DNA of 64,000 bases from JAJZXY01 sp046706185 (GCA_046706185.1 JBJKPR010000003.1:3604-67603), one strand, 5' to 3'. Positions 41,913 to 51,563 are shown, numbered from the stretch's first letter. A program made the numbers and translations. The notes: generated by a model not told the origin, from the sequence alone.

Positions 41913-43577
41913 CTAGCTGCTGTTCACCATGAATCGGCCTGCAAGGAGACCTATATCATTAAGGGTCGATATCAGCTTCGCATCCGGCTCGTTTCTTTCA
42001 GTGCTGAGGAGAAGCATTACACCTCTTACCAGAGCATCGCCGTCAAACAGAGGATAGGCGTAGAGTGACCTGAAGCCGTCCATGTATATGCATGCCCTAA
42101 GATTGTCTCCCTCGGAGGGCAATATGTCTGAATTCCATATCGTCTTCGCTCCGTTCCAGACATCCCCTGGCAGGTCTTCGCCCACTGAGAAGGTCCTGTC
42201 AAGAAGGAATTTCCCGATTGATGAAAGAGGCCTGTTATCCCTGGACCAGAGTGACGCGAGCCTGAGGACACGGTTGTCGTCGTCGACCGTCCATACCGCG
42301 CCCCCGTCGTAGAAGAGTTCACTGCAGACTGCTCCCATAACCTTGTGCATCACCCTGCGCCTGTCCTCTGCCTTCAGCAGTATTTCTGTCACTGAATGAA
42401 TGGCCGCCTCGCGTCTTTCCGACAGTTTTTCGCTTGTCACGTCCCTGAAGACAACAACGGTCCCCATGACCTGCCCGGACTCATTGAGCAGGGGCGCTGC
42501 CAGGTCGGCAACAAGGCATTCTTTCCCGGTGGATGAAATCACTAGAGAATGGTTCGCAAGTCCTACAATCCTTCCTTCCCGAATTACACGCTCGGAAGGA
42601 ATTTCAACCCTCTTTCTGTTTACCTCGTTGACGAGACAGACAACTTTATTTATGTTCTGTCCGGAAACCTGATCCAGAAGACTGCCTGTCATCTCCTCAG
42701 CTGCAGGGTTCATGTATGTGATCTTTCCTTTCACGTCAGTCGATATGACCGCATCCCCTATTGTCCGGAGTATTACCCTGAACTCCTCCTTTATCTGTGT
42801 TATAACGTCCATCGCCGTAACAAGGTCGCTTATGTCCTTTGCTATCGATGCGTAGCCTGTTATGTTCCCAGAATCGTCCCTTATGGCTGAAAGTGTGACG
42901 TTGACGTCGATTACCCTGCCGTCCTTCCTTATTCGCTTGGCAACGAAGTGTGCGGCCTCACCTGTTTCACCAACTTTCCTTGCTATCGCATCCCGCCTCT
43001 CTCTTTCAGCTTCAGGGATATGGGGGGCTGGTCTGTTAACCACATCCTTCTCCTCCCACCCGTACATCCTCCCGAAGGCGGGATTGACTGAAATGATGTT
43101 GAAGTCCGAGTCATAGATTGCAATGGAGTCGGAAGTGTTCCTGACGAAAGATTCAAGCCTTCTTCTGAGAACACGAAGTGCCTTCTGGTGGTTCCTTGTT
43201 TCGACGCTTGAGCGAACCATATGAGCAAGCATTGCGAACTCCGATGTGGGGTCTCCGCCCTTCTGGATGTAATGGTCTGCACCATTATTGAGCGCATCGA
43301 TCACGACCTCCTCCCTTCCCCTGCCGGTGAAGAGTATGAACGGTATATCGTCTCCTGATGACCTGAGAAACTTGAGAAACTCCAGACCGTTCATCTCAGG
43401 CATCTCGTAATCCGATATCACGGCGTCAAAGCTTTTGCTTTGAAGCAATTCCACTCCACTGACAGCCGATGCGACCGTGGTCACGTTTATGCCGGAGTTC
43501 ATCTCGAGGAAGATCTTGAATGGTTCGTGCATGAACACATCGTCGTCAACATAGAGAACGTTGATGTTATTGGCCAT
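41913..43577 (-). CDS. Response-regulator/PAS/PAS/GAF signalling protein without kinase domain
   Basis: A 554-residue protein. Residues 1-120 are a receiver domain (acidic DDD at 11-13, phospho-acceptor Asp56 in ISDYEMPEMNG, Thr84, Lys106). Two PAS domains follow (about 140-260, DSIAIYDSDFNIISVNPAFGRMYGW; and 270-390, DAVISTDVKGKITYMNPAAEEMTG), then a GAF-like domain (about 395-554). There is no histidine kinase, ATPase, HTH or cyclase output, and no histidine kinase is seen nearby. It may be read by protein contacts or by a kinase encoded elsewhere. A GTAAATATC box lies about 33 nt before the ATG. Confidence 0.88.
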   Translation of the reverse strand: MANNINVLYVDDDVFMHEPFKIFLEMNSGINVTTVASAVSGVELLQSKSFDAVISDYEMPEMNGLEFLKFLRSSGDDIPFILFTGRGREEVVIDALNNGADHYIQKGGDPTSEFAMLAHMVRSSVETRNHQKALRVLRRRLESFVRNTSDSIAIYDSDFNIISVNPAFGRMYGWEEKDVVNRPAPHIPEAERERRDAIARKVGETGEAAHFVAKRIRKDGRVIDVNVTLSAIRDDSGNITGYASIAKDISDLVTAMDVITQIKEEFRVILRTIGDAVISTDVKGKITYMNPAAEEMTGSLLDQVSGQNINKVVCLVNEVNRKRVEIPSERVIREGRIVGLANHSLVISSTGKECLVADLAAPLLNESGQVMGTVVVFRDVTSEKLSERREAAIHSVTEILLKAEDRRRVMHKVMGAVCSELFYDGGAVWTVDDDNRVLRLASLWSRDNRPLSSIGKFLLDRTFSVGEDLPGDVWNGAKTIWNSDILPSEGDNLRACIYMDGFRSLYAYPLFDGDALVRGVMLLLSTERNEPDAKLISTLNDIGLLAGRFMVNSS

Positions 43578-43769
43578 GCAATCCGTTGGGATGCTAAATC
43601 AGCCTGCTGATATTTACTTCTGACTGTTTGACTATTGCGCCACAACACTTTCGGCTGAGAGTCCTGCCAAGACACTGTACTGAAGCGAAATGCACGTAGT
43701 GGTAACCTGCCCTGAATCATATGGAAGACTGTGTCTCAATGGACATTAATTAAGCCAGCATCCTGAAGG

Positions 43770-44264
43770 TCATGCCGTCCTGGGCTGCCTGAAGTAGGCC
43801 ACCACGCCGGGTCTTGTGAAATATATGAGGAAAGCGATGCTTATCACAGTTCCTATCGGGAAGTTGATCAGGCCGATCACAGCCAGAAGCATGTTGAGAA
43901 TCCTAGCCCAGTTCCTTCCGGTAAAGAGGGCAATTGCGATTATGAGCGTAACGGCGCCTAAGCCTGCTATAATCAGCCCAAGTACTCCGCCAAGGAAAGG
44001 CACAAAAAGGCCTATGAACGCGCCGAATGAGAGACCGATCAATATCGTAACAAGAGATGAGAGTATCTGCAGTATCGCCAGTATTGCCACTCCGGCCGGC
44101 CTTCCTATTCTCCCCGGCTGCCTGTTACCGAAGTGTGATTCACCGCAGCTGGAGCAGTATGCGGCGTTCGGGTCGTTGACCGCCCCGCATCTTGTGCAGT
44201 ACTTTGCTGCGTGCGCCTCTGCATAAGGGACTGGCACGTGCGCATCAGGTGTAATCTGACCCAT
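43770..44264 (-). CDS. Zinc-ribbon membrane protein
   Basis: A 164-residue protein with a zinc ribbon near the N-terminus (YCTRCGAVNDPNAAYCSSCGESH, two CxxC pairs), a basic linker, and three hydrophobic stretches of about 25 residues each, probably three or four spans. This layout (zinc-ribbon plus DUF-type membrane helices) is common in archaea but uncharacterised. A GATTAATACAC box lies about 37 nt before the ATG; the frame extends 45 codons upstream without support. Confidence 0.75.
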   Translation of the reverse strand: MGQITPDAHVPVPYAEAHAAKYCTRCGAVNDPNAAYCSSCGESHFGNRQPGRIGRPAGVAILAILQILSSLVTILIGLSFGAFIGLFVPFLGGVLGLIIAGLGAVTLIIAIALFTGRNWARILNMLLAVIGLINFPIGTVISIAFLIYFTRPGVVAYFRQPRTA

Positions 44265-44501
44265 TGGCTGGACTCCGTTCTCCAAACATCCTTTGTGTAT
44301 TAATCGGTTGGTACCGCTATTGTCGGCTGTCAAACCGTCTGGACAGCACATGCCGCAGGTGAGCCGGCAACTTGTCAAGTATCCTTGGGCGTTACACAAG
44401 CTGCACGCCTGACTGTAACAGTTTACAGGCGCTATTTATCTGCTCAGACACGGGAACAATAGTGAGAGTATGATGGATATGTTTTTCTTCCAGTTGGAGG
44501 G

Positions 44502-45026
44502 TTGATTGACAGGGTCGGTAGAATTAGTGGCAATGCATCGCAGGGGACAGGCGGCGTGAGATGGCTGGTGCTCCTGCTATCAGTTGCCGTTTGTGAAGCA
44601 GCCGGAGGCATCGGCTCTATCTTCACCTTCGGCGCCATAGGAAGCTGGTACGAAGGACTGAACAAGAGCCCGCTCAATCCACCCAACTGGCTCTTCGCAC
44701 CGATGTGGGTCACGCTTTATTTCCTCATGGGAGTGGCGCTCTACTTTGTATTCATCAGAAGGGGCCTCGTTCATGACAGCTGGATAGCGCTGACGCTCTT
44801 CTTTATCCAGCTTTCACTGAACGTCCTCTGGTCAGCGCTATTCTTTGGCTTGCACCAGCTGCTATTCGGGGCAGTCGAAATTGTGTTTCTCTGGTTCTTC
44901 ATAGCCGCCACAACCATAGAGTTCAGAACAGTTGACAAGAAAGCGTCCTATCTTCTTTTCCCGTATCTTGCATGGGTGACGGTTGCAACCGTGCTCAACT
45001 TTTCCATACTGTGGGTCAACCCATGA
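44502..45026 (+). CDS. tspO: TspO/MBR-family membrane protein
   Basis: A 174-residue five-span TspO-family protein. Family motifs include a GxIGSIFT-like start, SWYEGLNKSPLNPPNWLFAPMW, TLYFLMGVALYFV, and FFIQLSLNVLWSALFFGLHQ, and a final span with PYLAWVTVATVLNFSI. TspO binds porphyrins and related compounds and acts in stress responses. The start is unclear: TTG here has GGAGGG too close, and a GTG 18 codons later (GTGAGATGG, with AGGGGA upstream) is at least as likely. A CTATTTATC box lies near 44430. Confidence 0.9.
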   Translation: MIDRVGRISGNASQGTGGVRWLVLLLSVAVCEAAGGIGSIFTFGAIGSWYEGLNKSPLNPPNWLFAPMWVTLYFLMGVALYFVFIRRGLVHDSWIALTLFFIQLSLNVLWSALFFGLHQLLFGAVEIVFLWFFIAATTIEFRTVDKKASYLLFPYLAWVTVATVLNFSILWVNP

Positions 45027-45167
45027 TGAGAACCTGTTGTCACTTATAACCAACATATGGCGCTGTGAGAAACTAGCACCTGTAACCCATTGGGTCAAAG
45101 ATTGAAATATGGGCAGGAGGCTATTCAACCAGAGGCAGCATCGGCCGCTCATCGAAGCGGCTCTGGA

Positions 45168-46067
45168 ATGGGGGCCTTTGCTGCATGTCGGGTGCAGGCT
45201 GGTCATCGATTGGGCGAACCAAAGATAATTGCTGAGCATCTCTACGCCGGCTACTTCGGGAATGCCGTACTGCATGATGTGAGTTTCACGCTTGAAGAGA
45301 AGGGGGTGTATGTTGTTCTTGGCCACAACGGTGCAGGAAAGACAACGCTCTTCAGGTCGATCGCCGGCGTGCTTTCGCCAATGGCCGGCAGCGTGACGGT
45401 GGATGGAAACGTGGATCAGGGCAGGGAGGGAGCGCTGTCGTATCTCGCGCATATGGACGGCATTCCCGACGGCATGAGAGTCTCAGAGGCGCTCCGCTTC
45501 TATTCAAGCCTGCTTGGAGCCACCGGCCAGGATGTTGAGAGGGTGGTGCAATACCTCGGGATATCTGACCTGATGGGAAAGTGGTTCAACCCCCTGAGCG
45601 AGGGGCAGAGGAAAAAGGTGGCCCTGGCCAGATCACTTCTCAGGAGAAGCGCGATCAACATACTTGACGAGCCAACTGCGAGCCTTGATCCGGCTGTCGC
45701 AATGAACATGCGCTCGTATGTCCGCGACATTTCGAAGGAGAGCATTGTGCTCTACTCGTCACACAACCTCTACGAGGCAAACGACATTGGCAAGTTTGTC
45801 ATGCTGATAAGGGAGGGGAGGATAGTGGCCCTCAAGGAGGTATCGAGCCTGGAGCTCGGAAGGACTGAAATTGAAGTCAGGGCGGACGGGGATGTTGGAA
45901 AGGTAGTGGATTGCACCAGGGAAGGAGACCATTACAGGATCAAGGTGAACAGCCCTGACGAAGTGCCCCGAATAGTGAAGAGGCTTGTCGAGGCCGGCAT
46001 AATGGTGAGGGAAGTGAAGGAGACAGGAAACAGGCTGGAAAAGCTGTACACAGAAATGGAGGAGTGA
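45168..46067 (+). CDS. ABC transporter ATP-binding protein (system 2)
   Basis: A 299-residue ATPase. Walker A is GHNGAGKTT, the signature is LSEGQRKKVALARSLL and Walker B is INILDEPTASLDP, followed by SSHNLYEANDIGKFVMLI and an extended C-terminal domain. It would energise the ABC-2 permease two genes downstream. The start is uncertain: besides this ATG there are in-frame TTG codons at 45090 and 45210, the last giving the best fit to family length. A CTTATAACC box lies near 45041. Directly followed by a 48-residue zinc-ribbon gene, then the permease. Confidence 0.9.
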   Translation: MGAFAACRVQAGHRLGEPKIIAEHLYAGYFGNAVLHDVSFTLEEKGVYVVLGHNGAGKTTLFRSIAGVLSPMAGSVTVDGNVDQGREGALSYLAHMDGIPDGMRVSEALRFYSSLLGATGQDVERVVQYLGISDLMGKWFNPLSEGQRKKVALARSLLRRSAINILDEPTASLDPAVAMNMRSYVRDISKESIVLYSSHNLYEANDIGKFVMLIREGRIVALKEVSSLELGRTEIEVRADGDVGKVVDCTREGDHYRIKVNSPDEVPRIVKRLVEAGIMVREVKETGNRLEKLYTEMEE

Positions 46068-46080
46068 AACGACGGCTGGA

Positions 46081-46227
46081 ATGGTGTGCCCCAAGTGCGG
46101 CGAGGAGTTCAGGAGACCTTTGATGGAGAAGAAGAGGTATGGGGTGGGACTTACGCTCCCCGGCCTCGGTGCCGTGGTCTGCCCCAAGTGCGGGTATGAG
46201 GGACCACACAGGGAATTCAGGCCATGA
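46081..46227 (+). CDS. 48-residue double CPKCG zinc-ribbon protein inside ABC operon 2
   Basis: The 48 codons encode MVCPKCGEEFRRPL, a basic/Gly-rich middle, and AVVCPKCGYEGPHREFRP. Two CPKCG knuckles spaced about 30 residues apart form one complete zinc ribbon. The gene lies 13 nt after the ATPase stop, and its stop overlaps the permease start (ATGA), so it is translated with both. Such an element is not part of standard ABC transporters; it could bind the ATPase, sense zinc or redox state, or assist assembly. Function inferred only from position. Too short for length-based detection. Confidence 0.72.
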   Translation: MVCPKCGEEFRRPLMEKKRYGVGLTLPGLGAVVCPKCGYEGPHREFRP

Positions 46228-46973
46228 ATTCAAGATACACAGACTTCAGGATGCTTCATTTGAAGAGGAGCCTTACCTCCAGCAGGTCATACCTGATCCT
46301 GGGCCTGGCCATTCCGATCATGGTGATGCTGCTTCTTTTCCTTGAAGGCAGGTCAATTCCTGGCTCGACAATTGCCCGAACGTATGGTCTTCCCGCGTCA
46401 ACGAGCGGTGGAGCTGTCCTTGTAGCAACTCTCGCCCCGGCTATAATCCCGCTTGCTGCAGTGATAGGTTCATTCTCGCCGCTGCTCCTTTTCGTCAATG
46501 ACAGGTCGAGGGGTGTTTATGAGTATCTGCTCGCATACGGCAAGAAACCCTCAGATATTTTCTCGGCGCTCATCCTGAGCGTGCTAATCATATCAGTCAT
46601 TCTTACAACCGTTCCGCTTACGCTCTCTGCGGTTCTAATCTACCTCACTGGCCCCTTCTTGCTTCCGCCTTTTGCAGACGAGGCGGTCATATACGTCCTG
46701 CCTGTAAGCCTCGTTGCCCCGCTTTTCGTCTCAGGCATAGCGGCAACGTGGGTCTCGCTGACAAAGCGTGTACAGTTTGTCAACAGCCCGATAGGAATTG
46801 CGCCAATGTTCGGCCTGGCGCCTGTCCTCCTGGTGCTGCTCATCTCACAACTGGACCGTGGAAAGGACGTCCTGATAGTCATGGGGGTTGCTTCCGTGCT
46901 AATGGTTGTTGCAACGGCCGCCATCTTCTTGCTCGCAGCAAGGCTGCTAAGAGGAGAAAGGTTCATAGTATGA
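46224..46973 (+). CDS. ABC-2 type permease (system 2)
   Basis: A 249-residue permease with six hydrophobic segments. The N-terminus (TDFRMLHLKRSLTSSRSYLILGLAIP) and the region FVNDRSRGVYEYLLAYGKKPSDIFSALIL are typical of ABC-2 permeases. The start overlaps the zinc-ribbon stop. The neighbouring cluster encodes exported and surface proteins, so a role in cell-envelope assembly is possible, but drug export is equally likely. Confidence 0.82.
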   Translation: MNSRYTDFRMLHLKRSLTSSRSYLILGLAIPIMVMLLLFLEGRSIPGSTIARTYGLPASTSGGAVLVATLAPAIIPLAAVIGSFSPLLLFVNDRSRGVYEYLLAYGKKPSDIFSALILSVLIISVILTTVPLTLSAVLIYLTGPFLLPPFADEAVIYVLPVSLVAPLFVSGIAATWVSLTKRVQFVNSPIGIAPMFGLAPVLLVLLISQLDRGKDVLIVMGVASVLMVVATAAIFLLAARLLRGERFIV

Positions 46974-47042
46974 GAAAGGAGGGGCTGAACAGTATAGAGA
47001 CAAGGAATATACATTCTGGAATAGAGTCAATAACGACCTGAA

Positions 47043-47336
47043 ATGACTGGTGAAGGTACAAAGGCAGAGCAGCAGGCAGGGACCCAATGGGCAACGGGCG
47101 AAAAGAAGCAGGCAAAGCGATATGAGGGGCCACTGGCACCGGTAGTAGCTTCGATTCTCGGCGTGATGGCATGGTGTATTTTCATAATGTTCTTCGCACT
47201 CTACTGGTCCGTCGGCTTCAACCTTTTCCAGAACCTGATCGTGACTGTCGTCTCACTCATAATCACAGGCCTCGCGATCGGGCTCATGTGGGTGATACTT
47301 GGTCCGAAGGGCGCGTGGAGAGGCGGCTGGGGCTGA
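47043..47336 (+). CDS. Small two-span membrane protein
   Basis: A 97-residue protein with a hydrophilic N-terminal tail (MTGEGTKAEQQAGTQWATGEK), two spans (about residues 32-53 and 62-85) and a short Gly/Trp tail. No motif is recognised. A GAATATACATT box lies about 35 nt before the ATG, so it is probably transcribed separately from ABC operon 2, 69 nt upstream. Confidence 0.65.
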   Translation: MTGEGTKAEQQAGTQWATGEKKQAKRYEGPLAPVVASILGVMAWCIFIMFFALYWSVGFNLFQNLIVTVVSLIITGLAIGLMWVILGPKGAWRGGWG

Positions 47337-47551
47337 ATCAAAGGCAAGAGACGGTTTTCCCAGGCAAGCTGAACAGCAGTAGGCATGGCTGGCACGGCGC
47401 CTGCGCATGCGGTGCAACAGACCTGGCGTCATGAGTCCAGCTGCAGCCAGCATGTAATATTAGCATGGCACGCAGTGTTCACACGGCACAGATTTGCTGC
47501 ATGTAGTCAAAATTCTAATACTGACTTTGTCTTGATGGTGCGGGGAGAAAA

Positions 47552-49909
47552 ATGAAGCTGTTGTCTTTGCTTGTGGCAGTGATTGTCGTGATGGCAGGCG
47601 CTGGTCTTGTTGCCCTGACTTTTCATGCACCGCAATCCTCGACCGGAGTGGTCGGGGCGGCCGTTTCCGGAGGGGCCGTCTCCACGCCGTCGACGTCCAG
47701 GGCAGGTGCGGTTCTCAGCCAGCTGAACGAGAACAATGTTCCGAGCAGTTATGCATTCCTGCCCAATTTCAATGCAAGAGCCATTGTGGCGGGCAACACA
47801 GTGGAACCGTTGTACGGCGCATCTCCTGCGCCAATGGGCATAGGCGACTTTGGGCTGGTGAACACAAGCTCCGGCTTAGTCGGCTACAATACAACGACTT
47901 CAAGCGTCGAGGGCTCACTCACGCTCAACTCGATGCAGCCGTTCTATCTGCTGAACGACGCACCGCAGAGCGTCACCGTCCAGCTGAACACTGTACTTGA
48001 CAATGTGACACTCTTCGGAAGTCCAAACTATGTCTTCTGGACGCAGAATGTGCTCTTCTATTCACAGAGGACACATACACTGACGTTTCTCGATAACATC
48101 TGGAATTTCTCCAGCCCAAGCTTCACTTTCACCGCAACCAGCCTTTACAACTACAGCGGCAACGAGGTCGCACCAGTATTCTACTACACACTTGGGCCGA
48201 CCATAAACGTGAGCTATCCTTTTACCGTGAACCTCTATCTAAATGCGACTGTCATCGGCCAGAGAAGTGCTGTCTTCTTCAATTACTCGATTTCATCCCC
48301 TACACTCTCCAGCTCCCTTTCAGGCTCATATGACAGGGTAATCTTCAATTCTCTTCCGGCGAGCCAGCAACCGGCGGTCGCACCGCAGTTCCTGATAAGC
48401 GGCACAACACTCACTCCCACCGGTTACCTGCTTTACGATGCCGAGCTTATGATCGGAGGGCCAGGTGGAGGCAGCACAACCTCCATTTACAACATAAACG
48501 GGAACATGCGACTCATGCTTCTTGACACTAGCACCGGCACATACACGAATGTCAGGTCGGCATACGACTTCGGAACTGACACGGGAGAAACCTCGGAAGG
48601 GATTGCGGTGTCGTGGACTGGCAGCGCAGTTGCCTATTTGACGCCAGGTCCGTCGCTTCTGTATGGAATGTGGAATGTCTCTTCTCCGTCGATGGGGACG
48701 CCGGAGACGTTTTCGGGCACGGTAACACCATCCAACTCATTCATCTTTGCAGGCGCGGGCGGTTCGTTCAACGAAAGCACCGCAGCATGGGTGCCGATAC
48801 ACCCCGACGGGTCATTCTCATTCATGCTGCCGCAGGGTGTCTACACCGGTGCTGCCCTTATGAGCTATCATGAGCCGCAGTACGGCATCGAAATGGCCAG
48901 CGGAATGGACATTGTCCTTGCAGCTGACGAATCACTGGGCATATACACTCCACTGTATGCGTTCAACAATCAGCAGCTCGGACTGCTCGCCTCTTCCGGG
49001 GCAGGGACAGTCGCCAGCCCGTACATGATTAACGGTAACGGCGTGAGCACGGTGAACCAGCTCTTCTCCGAGCTTAACGATTTCCTCTTCCCTGTCTTCC
49101 CGGGTGTCCTGTTCATGAACACATCGGCGTATGTTGCGCTGAACTCCCTGCCCTCTATGTACATTCAGTACATGCAGTCGCTCCTGCCCGAGCTCGAATA
49201 CTACGGGCTGCCCACATCGAACTACATGCCGTTCGAATTCTACAATGCATCAAATGCAAGTGTCCTCAGCTCCCCCTTCATAAGCGGCTGGTATCCATTC
49301 TTCCTCTACGGGTTCCCAGTTGCAAACCTGCTGATCTGGAACTCGACTCACATGCTTGTGGGCGGAAACTACTTCTCAAGCATGGGAAGTTCTGCACTAA
49401 TATTCAACAGCACCAGTGTGCTTGTCTGGGGAAACGTATTCGCGGAGAACCCGATTGCGGGGACCTCTATAAGCCACCCAAGCAGGTACTTCCAGTACGA
49501 GCTTTCGCCCATCTACCCGGCAGCAGTACCCACCGGTCTTTCTGTTTTCTCATCCGGCGACACGATATACAACAATGCGTTCATGGTCCAGCTTCCAGCG
49601 ATGAGTCCTGATTTCAACATATACACATTCGGAGGGGCGAACTACATGGATGTGTGGAACGTGCCCTTTGTTCTTGTGGGAAGCGCATCGCCAACAAGCT
49701 TCAACGGGTTTGTCATACCTGCAGCGAGCATAACGGGCGGCGCATACATAGGCGGCAATTTCTGGTACAACTACAGTCCGAGGGGATCTCTGCATCTGCC
49801 TTTCAGCGATGACGGCTGGATTGCAAACGGTGGGGACTACGTGCCTCTTGTGCTCGGCAATCCCAATTCAAGCAGCTACAACAGCGTACTCCAGCCTCTG
49901 GCGGTGTAG
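47552..49909 (+). CDS. Thermopsin-family (peptidase A5) secreted protein
   Basis: A 785-residue secreted protein. Residues 1-25 are a signal peptide (MKLLSLLVAVIVVMAGAGLVA). The thermopsin domain (about 60-410) has the family patterns EPLYGASPAPMGIGDFGL, QSVTVQLNTVLDNVTL, YVFWTQNV and FGTDTGETSEG. C-terminal to it, segments such as NSTHMLVGGNYFSSMGSSAL and NSTSVLVWGNVF are NosD-like right-handed beta-helix repeats. Thermopsins are acid-stable proteases active at very low pH; the catalytic residues are not agreed, so activity is assumed. GGGGAG lies 5 nt before the ATG. Many N-x-S/T sites fit archaeal N-glycosylation. Confidence 0.88.
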   Translation: MKLLSLLVAVIVVMAGAGLVALTFHAPQSSTGVVGAAVSGGAVSTPSTSRAGAVLSQLNENNVPSSYAFLPNFNARAIVAGNTVEPLYGASPAPMGIGDFGLVNTSSGLVGYNTTTSSVEGSLTLNSMQPFYLLNDAPQSVTVQLNTVLDNVTLFGSPNYVFWTQNVLFYSQRTHTLTFLDNIWNFSSPSFTFTATSLYNYSGNEVAPVFYYTLGPTINVSYPFTVNLYLNATVIGQRSAVFFNYSISSPTLSSSLSGSYDRVIFNSLPASQQPAVAPQFLISGTTLTPTGYLLYDAELMIGGPGGGSTTSIYNINGNMRLMLLDTSTGTYTNVRSAYDFGTDTGETSEGIAVSWTGSAVAYLTPGPSLLYGMWNVSSPSMGTPETFSGTVTPSNSFIFAGAGGSFNESTAAWVPIHPDGSFSFMLPQGVYTGAALMSYHEPQYGIEMASGMDIVLAADESLGIYTPLYAFNNQQLGLLASSGAGTVASPYMINGNGVSTVNQLFSELNDFLFPVFPGVLFMNTSAYVALNSLPSMYIQYMQSLLPELEYYGLPTSNYMPFEFYNASNASVLSSPFISGWYPFFLYGFPVANLLIWNSTHMLVGGNYFSSMGSSALIFNSTSVLVWGNVFAENPIAGTSISHPSRYFQYELSPIYPAAVPTGLSVFSSGDTIYNNAFMVQLPAMSPDFNIYTFGGANYMDVWNVPFVLVGSASPTSFNGFVIPAASITGGAYIGGNFWYNYSPRGSLHLPFSDDGWIANGGDYVPLVLGNPNSSSYNSVLQPLAV

Positions 49910-50102
49910 GGGGCACGGTAGCAAGAGTAGTTTGGCCAGGCACCTTCAATGCATTTCAGGGTCAGGGCAGCCTCGGTTGCAGACATTGGGGCGGCAAACC
50001 TGGCGGATGAAACTGCAGACGTCCGTTCCAGGAATGCCTCACGATAATTCGAAGCTCATCAAATAACACTCATATAGTGGATGCATCCCACCTTCGTGAC
50101 AT

Positions 50103-50633
50103 ATGAAGGCAAAAGTGATAGGGGCGATCATAGCGGTGGTGCTAATCGCAGGCGGAGGCGTCTATTACTTCGGCTTCTACAACACAGGTGGAACGCTGAG
50201 GGTAAACGTGACTGACCCGATGCCTGTCGGCTGGAGCGCTGTCTATGTCAACATATCGTCTGTTTCGATACACAACTCCACGGGCGGGGGCAGCAATGCA
50301 TACACGAAGACATTCTCGACGCCAGTGACGATCAACCTGGCGAACGCGACAAACCAGTCACTCTTCCTGACAAGTCTGAGCCTTCCTGCAGGACACTACC
50401 AGATGATCAGGCTGACAATCACAGGTGCGTACGGCGTCTTCAATGGTGCGGACACACCACAGACATACAAGCTATCTCTCGTGAACGGCACAGTTGACAT
50501 AGCGGGGCAATTCACCATAACGAAAGGCTCAACCACAACGGTCACACTTGACTTCAACAGCGCACAGGCAATACACGGAGACACTACAACAGGCTTCACG
50601 ATGACCCCCGTCGTTGCCATGTCTGTCGGATGA
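50103..50633 (+). CDS. DUF4382-domain membrane-anchored protein
   Basis: A 176-residue protein with one N-terminal span (residues 4-25) that is a signal or anchor, then a DUF4382-type beta-sandwich (GTLRVNVTDPMPVGWSAVYVNISSVSIHNS ... LSLPAGHYQMIRLTITGAYGV). These domains occur in many archaeal and bacterial extracytoplasmic proteins; their ligand is unknown. An ACTCATATAG box lies about 28 nt before the ATG, giving a leaderless mRNA. It sits between thermopsin and a GNAT gene within the surface-protein cluster. Confidence 0.82.
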   Translation: MKAKVIGAIIAVVLIAGGGVYYFGFYNTGGTLRVNVTDPMPVGWSAVYVNISSVSIHNSTGGGSNAYTKTFSTPVTINLANATNQSLFLTSLSLPAGHYQMIRLTITGAYGVFNGADTPQTYKLSLVNGTVDIAGQFTITKGSTTTVTLDFNSAQAIHGDTTTGFTMTPVVAMSVG

Positions 50634-50792
50634 TCGGAGATACCCGCAATTCCTTGACAAACCTATTACTCCCTTTCTTGTGCGCATGTGCTGGATTATG
50701 GCTGAATTTATCTGATGCCTGTTTCTCAGGCGGTTATCCTGTTTCTTGCGTCAGCTTCAAGAACCAGCAGCGATCTTGATTTGCGATGACAC

Positions 50793-51563
50793 ATGGTCGA
50801 GGACAGCCCTAGCCGCACAACGACGATGCTTGAGGAGCTTTCGATGAATGCCTGGCCCTCGTTGCAAACTGTTGTTTACGATGGCTGGATCTTGAGGTTT
50901 TCGGAAGGTTATTCGAGAAGAGCCAACTCATGCCATCCACTTTATCAGGGCTTTGTCGACCCGATGGAGAAGATAGCGCTCTGCGAGGAGCTATACAGAG
51001 GGAAGGGGCTCAGGCCGGCCTTCAAGCTCACCGGTTGTTCCTTGCCCCCCACCCTGGGTCAAATGCTTGAGAAGAAGGGATATGCACGCAGCGCAGAGAC
51101 TTCTGTCCAGGTCCTGGAACTTGCAGAACTGGATGGCGCAGGTGAGACAGGAGACATCAATCTTTCGGACAGGCTCGAAGACGGGTGGCTTGGTTCGTTC
51201 TGCAGTATGAGCGGGATAGACGAAGAAAGGAAGGCTGTTGCCTCAAAAATGATGTCGAGCATCATCCCAGGCAGGAAGTTCGCTTCAATAGCAGACAGCA
51301 GAGGAGAAATAGTTGCCTGCGGACTTGCAGTGAAACAGGGCAGGTTTGTCGGTCTCTTTGACATAGTGACGGGGCGCGACCACAGAAGAAAGGGGCTCGG
51401 AAGGAGGCTGACATCCGGCCTTCTTGCGTGGGGAAGGGGTGCGGGGGCGGAGAGAGCGTACCTTCAGGTCATGACTGACAATGCTCCTGCCCTGAGCCTC
51501 TATGCGGGCTTCGGGTTCAGGGAAGCGTACCGCTACTGGTACACGACAGCCAGTCTTCTATGA
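50793..51563 (+). CDS. GNAT-family acetyltransferase, two-domain form
   Basis: A 256-residue protein. Residues about 1-130 form an N-terminal GNAT-like domain with the pattern GWILRFSEGYSRRANSCHPLY common to this subgroup. The second half is a standard GNAT domain: VTGRDHRRKGLGRRLTSGLLAWGRGAGAERAYLQV holds the acetyl-CoA loop (RRKGLGRRL), followed by NAPALSLYAGFGF. The substrate is unknown. It stands alone inside the surface-protein cluster and converges on the large membrane-protein gene. Confidence 0.85.
   Translation: MVEDSPSRTTTMLEELSMNAWPSLQTVVYDGWILRFSEGYSRRANSCHPLYQGFVDPMEKIALCEELYRGKGLRPAFKLTGCSLPPTLGQMLEKKGYARSAETSVQVLELAELDGAGETGDINLSDRLEDGWLGSFCSMSGIDEERKAVASKMMSSIIPGRKFASIADSRGEIVACGLAVKQGRFVGLFDIVTGRDHRRKGLGRRLTSGLLAWGRGAGAERAYLQVMTDNAPALSLYAGFGFREAYRYWYTTASLL

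Noticed and set aside
45090..45167. A longer N-terminus for the ABC system 2 ATPase, from a TTG start
   Set aside because: The added 26 residues (QEAIQPEAASAAHRSG-like) do not resemble the family; kept only as an alternative start.
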